A stretch of 55,909 nucleotides of DNA from Thermoguttaceae bacterium (GTDB taxonomy: Bacteria > Planctomycetota > Planctomycetia > Pirellulales > Thermoguttaceae), in assembly GCA_029975295.1 (NCBI GenBank), contig JARKPK010000001.1, forward strand, positions 1 to 55,909, in the 5' to 3' direction. A program made the position numbers and the translations under genes. The notes under the pieces are model-generated. The model was not told the DNA's origin. It did no database searches and saw only the letters and a program-made list of their open reading frames with translations. Every line of letters begins with the position of its first letter. Positions within the stretch are counted from its first letter, which is position 1. Of this stretch, positions 43,388 through 50,780 are shown piece after piece.

Positions 43388-44275
43388 ATGGCATGGCTCC
43401 TGTTTCTCGACGAAAGCGGGCACGACCATAAACAAATGCCCTACGAGGTCCGCGGCGGGGTTGCCATCGAAGATCGGCGATTGTGGGCGTTCACCAGGCA
43501 AATGCAAGATCTCGAGCAGATCAGCTTTGGCTGCCGCCCTCGAGAGTTCCGAAAGGAACTCAAAGGCAGCTCGCTTCTTGATCGAAAACGATTCAGATTC
43601 GCTCGGCAATCCGAAACGATGCCGGCGGAGGAACGTCGAAGGAATGCGCGGGCATTCTTGATGAAGGGATTGCAAGGGCATCGGCCCACGAAGACCGAGT
43701 TTTCCGCTTACGGTCAAGCGTGTATCGAGATGGCCCGCGGCGTTTTTCAGCTTCTTCGCGAGCACGGGGGCGTGGTGTTTGCCACCGCAACTCCCGCTCG
43801 ACTCGCGCGGCCCACGGGAATTGCAGAAGACTATCTGCGAAAAGACGTCGTGTTCTTGCTCGAGCGATTCTTTTACTTCTTGGAAGGACGAAAGGAACAC
43901 GGCTTGTTGGTCATGGACGGCTCGGAGAAGAACCAGGATCGCAAATTCGTGCGTCAACTCGAAAACTACTTCACTAAGACAAAGACCGGACGATTTCGGA
44001 CGCAGTGGATCGTTCCGACTCCGTTCTTTGTAGCTTCAGACATGGCCTATCCGATCCAGGTCGCCGATCTGTGCATCTACTGCATCAACTGGTCGTTTCG
44101 GTTGCCGAGTCGAGGAATGGACAAACCTGTGCGCGAAGAAATCCGCAACGAGTTTCTCGAATGGCTGCAACAGCTTCAATTCCACGGCGAGGGCTATCGA
44201 GACGGGCAGGTGTTCGAAACGTGGGGCATCTGCTACGTTTCAAATCCGCGCGGCGCCGATGATGAAAGCGCATAA
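43388..44275 (+). CDS. DUF3800 domain protein
   Basis: A 295-residue protein with the DUF3800 hallmarks: FLDESGHDH at the very N-terminus and AYPIQVADLCIYCINW in the C-terminal part, with GLLVMDGSEKNQDRKF between them. These conserved acidic residues (Asp8, Glu9, the central Asp, and the Asp of VADL) fit an RNase H-like fold with a possible metal-dependent nuclease site; activity is inference. Base composition is lower in GC than the flanks, and the gene stands alone between a terminator and an unrelated glycosidase gene. DUF3800 genes are often found in phage and defence islands. The ATG at 43388 follows a short Pro-rich spacer without a strong Shine-Dalgarno. Confidence 0.85.
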   Translation: MAWLLFLDESGHDHKQMPYEVRGGVAIEDRRLWAFTRQMQDLEQISFGCRPREFRKELKGSSLLDRKRFRFARQSETMPAEERRRNARAFLMKGLQGHRPTKTEFSAYGQACIEMARGVFQLLREHGGVVFATATPARLARPTGIAEDYLRKDVVFLLERFFYFLEGRKEHGLLVMDGSEKNQDRKFVRQLENYFTKTKTGRFRTQWIVPTPFFVASDMAYPIQVADLCIYCINWSFRLPSRGMDKPVREEIRNEFLEWLQQLQFHGEGYRDGQVFETWGICYVSNPRGADDESA

Positions 44276-44473
44276 AAAAAGAGACAACGCCTTCAGGGCC
44301 AGCCTGCAAAGGCTCTCCCTTCGGCCGAGTCTCCATAAGAATTATCGGGCCTCTTAGAAAGGCAGTCAAGTGAAATCTCCCTTCGGTCGGCGTTTTGCCG
44401 CACTCAGGCCGTGATTGCGGTCTTCAAAGGAACAACACTCGAAATGTCTTGGGAATAGAAAGATAGCATTACG

Positions 44474-46693
44474 ATGAAAGCCCGTGCTTTTTACGACGAA
44501 TTCGTACCACCGGTTCATCATTCGAACCCCGAGGCCGACCCGATTCGCTGTCCTTCTGGGCAACGCAAGACATACGCCGACGGAACGGCGCTGGAGCCAC
44601 CGCACGCCGCAATAGGCGCCTGGGTGGTTATCTCGACCTCATTCGCTCTGATGTTTACTATGATCATGCCGCTCACGCGAAAAGGACTGTGTGCCGAGAC
44701 TGCCGACGGATCGCTCGTCCCCCGTGAAACGCAGCGGTTTTTCATCACGCCGGGGCAGCCGGCCGAGCTGCGGTTTCACCGAACCGTTGCCGGCAGGCCG
44801 GCCGGGGCCGAAACGCTGCCGAAGTTCTCCATTTTCGACTACTGGGGCAATCCGGCGGCCGAGGGCGAGACGCAATCGGCCGGCGACGGCGTCGTAACGG
44901 CTGCGGTCAAGCTGCCGCAGGGTTACTACGAAATCGCCTTGGCCGGCGACGGTCGGCGCTACGGCATCGTTTGTCTGCCGGCCGTCGAGGCGGCTAAGGC
45001 CGATCCTTTCTTCGCCATCGACTGCGCGGCAAGCTGGCTGGTGCGCAGCGATGCCCTTCGCCACAGCTACGCCCGCGTGCTCGGCCGCAGCGGCATCCTC
45101 ATGGCCCGCGAACGGCTCACCTGGGGCGCTATTCATCCATCGGCCGACCGCTGGGAATGGGAGTCGGGCGCGCGGTTCGAATCGCTGCGCCGGACCTATG
45201 CGGCCGAGTCGGTGGCCGTGCTCGAAATGTTCCACGATTCGCCGGCCTGGATGGGCCGCGTGGGAAAATATCCCGATGATCTGATCGCTGCCGCCCGATC
45301 GTGGCGGAGCATCGCCGCCCGTTGGGGCGAACTGTGGGGCGGGCTCGAGGTGTGGAACGAACCCGACATCTTCTTCGGCGGCGACATGCCGGCCGATCAG
45401 TACGTCGCGCTGGTGAAAACCTTGGCCTACGTGTGGCGCGACATGCCGCGGCAGAAGCCGCTGGTCGGCGGCGCGCTGGCCCACGCCCATCCGCGGTTTC
45501 TCGATGCGGCCGCGCGCAACGGACTGCTGGAAGTGTGCGATGCCTTCAGCTTTCACAGCTACGAGAAGGCCCCGCAAATGGAATCGCTGGTGGCCGGCTA
45601 TCGCCGATGGCAGCATCGCTTCGGCCGACCGCAGATGCCGCTGTGGATCACCGAATGCGGTCGCCCGTGGCCCAAGGGTACGGATCGCCCGGCCCGCGAA
45701 CCCGACGCGATCAGCGCGCTGGACATCACCATGAAGGCCGTCGAGGCCAAGGCCCTGGGCGTGGAACGCTACTTCGCCTTTGTGCACCCGTTCTACGAAG
45801 AGAACCAACACAACTTCGGCATGATGGGCCGCGAGGGCACGCCGTTGCGGTCGATGGCCGCCTACGCCTTTGCCGCTCTCGCACTGGCCGGAAAGAAGCC
45901 GATGGGCGATTTGCCCCCGGGCGAGGCAAGAGTCGTCCGCGCGCGTGTGTTCGGCAATGAAAACGAGGCCGAATGCATCGTCGTCGTTTACACCGGCAAG
46001 CCCGAAGCCGGGGCGGCCGTGCCCTTTGAACTGCCCGTGCTTCGCGCCGCGGGCATCGACGGCCGGGCGATTCAGCCCGAAGCAAACCGCCTGCCCGTGC
46101 CCGATGGTTTGACCTACGCCTGGGTCGATCGCGCTGCGGTGCAACCGCGATTGATTCGGCCCAAGCCCGAAGCGCCGGGCGACGGCCGGCCCGAGGCTGC
46201 ATCGAGCAGAAGCGAACCGGCGCCCTCAAACGCGACTGGAATTGCGGACGCCGCAGCGCGGCTTCGCGGACCGATCGTGTTGCGGTTCCAGTATTCGCCC
46301 GAGCAACTGAAGCCATCGGCCGAGGGCTACCGTTGGCAGGGCGCCTTGCCCGGCGAGCTGCGGCTGACGGTGCGGGTGTTCAACCTTTCCGAGCAGCCGC
46401 ATCGCGTTTGGTTGCGGGCCGAGGGGGCGGGCGATGGCGCCGGGCTGTCGATCGCCGAGCCGACCGAGCAACAGGTCGAGGTTCCCAGCGGCGCGTGGCG
46501 CGATCTGACTTGGACGTGTCGCTGCGAGCCGGCCACCGAACAGTTCTCCGTGCGCAGCGTGCGCGTCGGCGGCAGGGTTCGACAGGCGATCCCGGCCGAA
46601 TCGCCCCCGCCCCAAGCCGACCGCGAGGGGAATTCGCCGAATGACGAACCGATTCTGCCGTTGGCCGTCGATTTCATCTTCGCGCGTTCGTGA
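44474..46693 (+). CDS. GH-A clan glycoside hydrolase-like protein
   Basis: A 739-residue protein. One hydrophobic segment lies near residues 47-68 (AIGAWVVISTSFALMFTMIMP), a membrane anchor or late signal sequence. A beta-rich domain (about 80-175) precedes a TIM barrel (about 175-500). LEVWNEPDIFFGGDMP near 293-307 supplies the acid/base Glu, and WITECGRPW near 391-399 the nucleophile Glu, as in clan GH-A families such as GH39 and GH5. FHDSPAWMGRVGKYPDDL is also typical. The C-terminal 130 residues form another beta-sandwich (LRFQYSPEQLKPSAEGYRW). Substrate is unknown. The long N-terminus before the hydrophobic segment is odd; an internal ATG near residue 60 is an alternative start. Ends directly before a -10-like TAGAAT. 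Confidence 0.82.
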   Translation: MKARAFYDEFVPPVHHSNPEADPIRCPSGQRKTYADGTALEPPHAAIGAWVVISTSFALMFTMIMPLTRKGLCAETADGSLVPRETQRFFITPGQPAELRFHRTVAGRPAGAETLPKFSIFDYWGNPAAEGETQSAGDGVVTAAVKLPQGYYEIALAGDGRRYGIVCLPAVEAAKADPFFAIDCAASWLVRSDALRHSYARVLGRSGILMARERLTWGAIHPSADRWEWESGARFESLRRTYAAESVAVLEMFHDSPAWMGRVGKYPDDLIAAARSWRSIAARWGELWGGLEVWNEPDIFFGGDMPADQYVALVKTLAYVWRDMPRQKPLVGGALAHAHPRFLDAAARNGLLEVCDAFSFHSYEKAPQMESLVAGYRRWQHRFGRPQMPLWITECGRPWPKGTDRPAREPDAISALDITMKAVEAKALGVERYFAFVHPFYEENQHNFGMMGREGTPLRSMAAYAFAALALAGKKPMGDLPPGEARVVRARVFGNENEAECIVVVYTGKPEAGAAVPFELPVLRAAGIDGRAIQPEANRLPVPDGLTYAWVDRAAVQPRLIRPKPEAPGDGRPEAASSRSEPAPSNATGIADAAARLRGPIVLRFQYSPEQLKPSAEGYRWQGALPGELRLTVRVFNLSEQPHRVWLRAEGAGDGAGLSIAEPTEQQVEVPSGAWRDLTWTCRCEPATEQFSVRSVRVGGRVRQAIPAESPPPQADREGNSPNDEPILPLAVDFIFARS

Positions 46694-46699
46694 TAGAAT
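46694..46699 (+). promoter_or_regulatory. Candidate -10 box for the exchanger gene
   Basis: TAGAAT directly follows the TGA stop of the glycosidase gene and lies 103 bases before the exchanger ATG. No -35 with 16-18 base spacing was found, so support is limited to the hexamer and its position. Confidence 0.3.
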
Positions 46700-46802
46700 G
46701 GGTGCTCGCGCAATCGCGATCAGATCGCCGCTTGCGCGGCCGGCGGCGAGACCGATTCGAGCCGGCATCTCTGGGGCGATCAATCGAGGAGTGCTTGCGA
46801 AA

Positions 46803-47900
46803 ATGGTTTGGGCGGTGTTGCTCGAATGCGCCGGGCTGGTGCTGCTGGTCGTCGGCGGCGAATTGTCCGTCCGCGGCGCATCGCGATTGGCGGCCTGGGC
46901 GCAGATATCGCCGCTAGTGATCGGGCTGACCGTGGTGGCTTTCGGCACCAGCGCGCCCGAGCTGGCCATTGCCCTGAAGTCGGCGCATGCCGGGCAGGCC
47001 GACTTGGCTCTGGGCAGCGCCGTGGGCAGCAACATTTTCAATGTGCTGCTGATCTTGGGCATTTCCGCGCTGATTGCACCGACGGCTGTTTCCAGCCGGT
47101 TGCTTTGGGTCGATGTGCCGGTGATGATCGGCGTTTCTGCGGCGCTGTTCGTTGCCGGCATCGGAGGCTCGATCAGTCGGCTGGAAGGCGCCATCTTCTT
47201 CCTCGCGCTGATTGGCTACGGCGTTTGGACCATCCGCGCCGGGCGCCGTGAGCCGCCCGAAGTGCTCGAAGAATACCAAAACGAGTTCGCTTCCGCCAAA
47301 CCCCGCACCCGATGGGGCCTGATGCTCCACATGGGGCAAATCGTGGCTGGGTTGGCGCTGCTTTCGGTGGGCGCCGACTGGATGGTCGATGGCGCGGTGA
47401 CCATCGCACGGTTCTTCGGCGTCAGCGAGTTGATGATCGGGCTGACTGTCGTCGCGGTCGGAACGTCGCTTCCCGAGGTGGCCGCAACGGTGGTCGCCAG
47501 CATTCGCGGCGAACACAACATCGCCGTGGGAAACATCGTCGGCAGCAACATCTTCAACATCCTCTGCGTGCTTGGGTTGGCGGCGGCCGTTTCGCCCGAA
47601 GGCCTGAAGATTTCGCCCGAGGCGTTGGCGTTCGACATCCCGTTGATGATCGTCGTGGCGGCCGCGTGCCTGCCGATCTTCTTTACCGGGCATCGCATCG
47701 CCCGATGGGAAGGCGCCGCCTTTCTGGCGTACTATGCCGCCTACATCGCCTACTTGATCCTCGAAGCCACCAACGAGCAGATGGGCCGCACCCTGGCTGT
47801 CTTCGTTGTCGGATTCGCCTTTCCCCTAACGGCCATCACCATGGCCGTCGGAACGGTCCGGTATTGCCGCGAACTTTGGCGGCGAAAAGCGGCGGGCTGA
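46803..47900 (+). CDS. Ca2+/Na+ (or K+) antiporter of the CaCA family
   Basis: A 365-residue inner-membrane exchanger with about ten hydrophobic helices. The two alpha-repeats are clear: GTSAPELAIALKSA with LGSAVGSNIFNVLLILG in the first half, and GTSLPEVAATVVAS with VGNIVGSNIFNILCVLG in the second. The Glu residues of the SAPEL and SLPEV motifs are the ion-binding pair in NCX-type exchangers. A cytoplasmic loop (REPPEVLEEYQNEFASAKPRTRWG) joins the halves. Likely role: export of Ca2+ in exchange for Na+ or H+. GAGGAG lies 11 bases before the ATG at 46803; the frame is open upstream but without hydrophobic or family-like sequence. Confidence 0.92.
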   Translation: MVWAVLLECAGLVLLVVGGELSVRGASRLAAWAQISPLVIGLTVVAFGTSAPELAIALKSAHAGQADLALGSAVGSNIFNVLLILGISALIAPTAVSSRLLWVDVPVMIGVSAALFVAGIGGSISRLEGAIFFLALIGYGVWTIRAGRREPPEVLEEYQNEFASAKPRTRWGLMLHMGQIVAGLALLSVGADWMVDGAVTIARFFGVSELMIGLTVVAVGTSLPEVAATVVASIRGEHNIAVGNIVGSNIFNILCVLGLAAAVSPEGLKISPEALAFDIPLMIVVAAACLPIFFTGHRIARWEGAAFLAYYAAYIAYLILEATNEQMGRTLAVFVVGFAFPLTAITMAVGTVRYCRELWRRKAAG

Positions 47901-48023
47901 AGCGTCGCGGCAGCCATGCGCCCCGAGCGCGCAGCAACCGCGATTGCCTCGGCCGCCGGCCGAACAACCTCGAACGCGTTCGATGCGGCAACCCGCCGCA
48001 AGCCGTTCTCAGGCGATGGGGCG

Positions 48024-48440
48024 TTAGAAAAGCAGCACCTTCAGTTCGGGGTGATCGTTCGGATCGACCATTTGCAGGAGCTTCACGCCCATCTGAAAGA
48101 ACCCGCCGCCCATCGGGTGGATATGTTTCACCTTGCCGCGAACGAACACTAGGTCGCCTTCCCAGCGAAACGCCACGACCAATTCATCAAGCGGCCTGGG
48201 ACCGTCGAGCACGATTGCCACGCCCGAGCTCGAGAACTCCTTCGTCACCGCCGTAAACGCCTTGGGCACCTGCGCGCGGTTCCGTTCGAACGGCACGACC
48301 AACACCACCAGCGTCAGGTTGACACGCCGATCGAGCCGCGGGCCATCAAGCCGCGCTTTCAGTTCCGGGCAATTGTTGTTCGCCACGCGCAACAGAAAAC
48401 CTTGCACTTCTTGCTCTTTGTGGCGAGTGAATAGCGGCAT
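48024..48440 (-). CDS. PilZ-like domain protein
   Basis: A 138-residue soluble protein. RLDRRVNLTLVVLVV (about 35-49) gives an R-x3-R element (Arg35, Arg39), and KEFSSSGVAIVL (about 67-78) stands where PilZ proteins have D/N-x-S-x-x-G. The ending FRWEGDLVFVRGKVKHIHPMGGGFFQMGVKLLQM has the closing strands of the PilZ barrel. PilZ domains bind cyclic di-GMP; replacement of the Asp/Asn by Glu means binding is not assured. The start at 48440 has a strong GAGGAGG six bases upstream, which overrides the longer open frame to 48701. Confidence 0.65.
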   Translation of the reverse strand: MPLFTRHKEQEVQGFLLRVANNNCPELKARLDGPRLDRRVNLTLVVLVVPFERNRAQVPKAFTAVTKEFSSSGVAIVLDGPRPLDELVVAFRWEGDLVFVRGKVKHIHPMGGGFFQMGVKLLQMVDPNDHPELKVLLF

Positions 48441-48920
48441 GACAACTCCTCCTCGCAAACCCGCGTAAGCCTTTGGGAGAGCACGGGCCGATCGTCCGAC
48501 TCGCTCTCCCTTCAAATCTAGTGCGCCCCCGGCAACCATGATGGCCCCGAAACCGCGGTTTTGTCGGCCGCAAACCGGCGCCGCGGCGATCGGCCGGGCA
48601 AGGCCCAACGGGGCCTGCGGGCCAAGAGACGCCTGTGCCGGGCGGCCGTCGCCCCGTCCGCGCATACGGGGGACGGCACGCGCAGTGTTGGCCCCAGGCA
48701 AGCAGACGACGAGAGACTTTACAATCGGCGGTCGCTGCGGCTACTATAGTGGCTCGCGCCTCCGAACCGGTCGCTGCATCGCTTCGCCGCAAGGCAGCCG
48801 CCGCTGATTCGCCAAGGGCCGAACCGCTTCGCTGTTGCGACCGGCACGATCGGCCGATTCGCTACGATGCGCACAACTAATCCTACTGCCGCGTTTGTCT
48901 CCCTGGGTTGCAGCCGCACG
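48441..48920. other. Divergent intergenic region
   Basis: A 480-base region between the leftward PilZ-like gene and the rightward decarboxylase-family gene. -10-like hexamers occur at 48720-48725 (TACAAT) and in the palindromic ACTATAGT at 48743-48750, which could serve either strand. No matching -35 was found. Confidence 0.3.
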
Positions 48921-50036
48921 ATGACATCCCGTGATCTGGTTTTGCAGACGCTCAATCAATCTCCGGTCCCCCGCGTGCCGCGGGATATTTGGTATTCGCC
49001 CGACGCGCAAGAGCAACGCCCCGACGAGGTGCGCGAGCTTGCTCTTCGTTTCCCCTCGGATATCGTGTGGGTGCAGGCCAAAGCGGCCGGCGGTCGGCGC
49101 ACCGCGGGCCGCTTGGGCACGGAGGCCGCGCCCGACGCCTGGGGTTGCGTTTGGGGGCCCGGGCCGCGGGCGCCGTTCGTTGAACCCTCGCCCGCCCCGC
49201 TTGCCGACGCCAAGAAGGCCGCCGAGTTTCGGCCTCCGCGCGATTTGCTCGACGAAAAACGGTTCGAGCATCTGCCCGCGCTCGTCGAACGGGAAACGTG
49301 TTTTGTTCTGGCCCAAAGCGAAGTGCGGCCGTTCGAGCGGCTCCGCGCGCTGCGCGGCTCGAAAAGCGTGCTCGCCGAAATGGCCAAGGAGAAGCGCTCG
49401 CCGACGTCGCCGCTGCGGAGCTTGCTGGCTATGATCCACGAGGCCGCCTGCCGCGAAATCGAGCTTTGGAGCCGGCTGCCTGTCGATGGCGTGGTGTTCT
49501 GCGACGTTTGGGGCGGGCCCGAGCGCCTGCTCGTCGAGCCCCAGGCATGGCGCGAGCTGTTCAAACCGCTCTATCAAGAGTACTGCCGAATCCTGCACGA
49601 GAACGACAAGTTCGCCTTCTTCCTCACCGGCGGCAACGTGTACGACATCGTCAACGATCTGGTGAAGATCGGCGTCGATGCCGTTTATACGGAATGGGGG
49701 TGTTCCAGCTTCCCCCGTCTGGTCAAGCGATTCGCCGGGCAAATCACGTTCTGGGGTGGGCTCGATCGGCCCGAAACTTTGCGAACCGGCAGCCCGGCCG
49801 AGGTACGGCAGGCCGTGCGGCGGATTCTCCATCCCTACGACGACGCGCGGCACGCGCCCTCGCTTCGCGACGCCCACGATCTTCGCTCGGGCAAACCGGC
49901 GGCCCGCCCGTCCGCCGAAGAGATTCGCCCGTTCAGCGTCATCGCCCAATGCTGCTTCGATGCCGCCACGCCGACCGCTTCGTTGGTCGCCTTTTGCGAA
50001 CAATGGCATTCGGCCCTGCCGGCGTCGCGATCGTAA
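48921..50036 (+). CDS. Uroporphyrinogen decarboxylase family protein
   Basis: A 371-residue protein of the URO-D/methyltransferase superfamily. The N-terminus MTSRDLVLQTLNQSPVPRVPRDIWYSP matches the family opening (T-x-R-x-x-V-L-x-x-L), which is why the ATG at 48921 is preferred over 48867. Later motifs include LPVDGVVFCDVWGGPERLLVEPQAWRELFKPLYQEYC, FFLTGGNVYDIVNDLVKIGVDAVYTEW and ITFWGGLDRPETLRTGSPAEVRQAVR. True HemE has other catalytic residues and a nearly invariant RQAGR segment near the N-terminus, which is missing here. A corrinoid- or methyl-transfer role (MtaA/CmuA-like) is more likely than heme synthesis; no corrinoid partner lies beside it. Confidence 0.8.
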   Translation: MTSRDLVLQTLNQSPVPRVPRDIWYSPDAQEQRPDEVRELALRFPSDIVWVQAKAAGGRRTAGRLGTEAAPDAWGCVWGPGPRAPFVEPSPAPLADAKKAAEFRPPRDLLDEKRFEHLPALVERETCFVLAQSEVRPFERLRALRGSKSVLAEMAKEKRSPTSPLRSLLAMIHEAACREIELWSRLPVDGVVFCDVWGGPERLLVEPQAWRELFKPLYQEYCRILHENDKFAFFLTGGNVYDIVNDLVKIGVDAVYTEWGCSSFPRLVKRFAGQITFWGGLDRPETLRTGSPAEVRQAVRRILHPYDDARHAPSLRDAHDLRSGKPAARPSAEEIRPFSVIAQCCFDAATPTASLVAFCEQWHSALPASRS

Positions 50037-50322
50037 GGCCCGCGATCAACAAGACGGCAACCGCCGGAGCCGTTCCCTCTGCCGCGGCCCCTTTCCATGC
50101 CGAACCATGCGACGGCCCGGGACGGGCGGATTCCGAAAAACGCCTTCTACACGCCGCTGCGGCCGACGGTTGGGCCGTTCCCCCCGGGGCGATGCCCACG
50201 GACGTCGTCCGGCCGCGATCGGCACGTCCGCCCCCCAATAGTCAATCGGGCCATCGTCTGTCGGTCTTGTCGGCGTGGGCGGCAAACGGTATCTTTCCGC
50301 AGGCTCGACGGCGGCCGGTTGG

Positions 50323-50420
50323 CAGCCCGTTGAAAGACAAAATGCTTGCACAAGCCCTTGTGGGCAAAATAGTTTGCAACCGCTGCCAAGTGTGCTTGCA
50401 AATACTATTTCAACGGGCTG
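50323..50420. mobile_element. Short inverted-repeat element related to the one at 19648
   Basis: The arms CAGCCCGTTGAAA (50323-50335) and TTTCAACGGGCTG (50408-50420) are perfect 13-bp inverted repeats enclosing 72 bases that are AT-richer than the surroundings. Inner flanks show weaker symmetry (TGCTTGCACA against TGTGCTTGCA). The arms match the left arm of the element at 19648-19663 in 12 of 13 positions. It could be a MITE, an insertion-sequence remnant or a mobile hairpin terminator. Confidence 0.55.
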
Positions 50421-50573
50421 TTCGGGTGCGGGCGGAAGAATCGGCCTTGTTTCGGTGAGTTGCGGCCGCGTTTGCGCGAAGTGCGGGCACGGCTTGGGCC
50501 GGCGGATCGAAGGCGATTCGGGCCGGGCGTTTCGGGCATCCGGGCGAAACACACTCGGGCGGCCGATGCACAG

Positions 50574-50678
50574 CGAACACAATCGTATTCTGTTTGACGG
50601 AAACCGGACGGCTCGCGGTCAGTTCGGCCGTCGGCCCGGCCTCATCGAACACAATCGTGTTCTGTTTGAGGAAAACCG
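50574..50678. repeat. Two copies of a 33-bp dyad-containing repeat
   Basis: Copies at 50574-50606 and 50646-50678 (72-base period) differ at three of 33 positions. Each contains the dyad GAACAC-AATC-GTGTTC (perfect at 50647-50662, one mismatch at 50575-50590) followed by TGTTTGA and AAACCG. Such a pair of palindromes upstream of a gene looks like operator sites for a dimeric regulator. Confidence 0.6.
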
Positions 50679-50780
50679 TGCTGATGGGCCGACCAACGGC
50701 CGGGCGGGTTCCGCAGGCGGCGGCGTCTGTCGCGCTTAGCATCGGACTTCTGAGGCTCGGGGAACGATTGACGGCAGGTG

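Larger units (their letters stand above)
50037..50780. other. Long intergenic region carrying repeats
   Basis: A 744-base region between two rightward genes with no convincing gene. It carries a short inverted-repeat element (50323-50420) and two copies of a 33-bp dyad repeat (50574-50606 and 50646-50678). Such structure suggests regulation of, or insertions before, the phospholipid genes that follow. Confidence 0.5.

Noticed and set aside
48921-50036. HemE (uroporphyrinogen decarboxylase proper)
   Set aside because: The N-terminal Arg-rich RQAGR segment of true HemE is missing, and the overall motifs fit the wider methyltransferase-like branch better.
50575-50662. LexA-type SOS box reading of the GAAC...GTTC dyads
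   Set aside because: The Gram-positive SOS box has four bases between GAAC and GTTC; here there are eight, and the downstream genes are not SOS-like.
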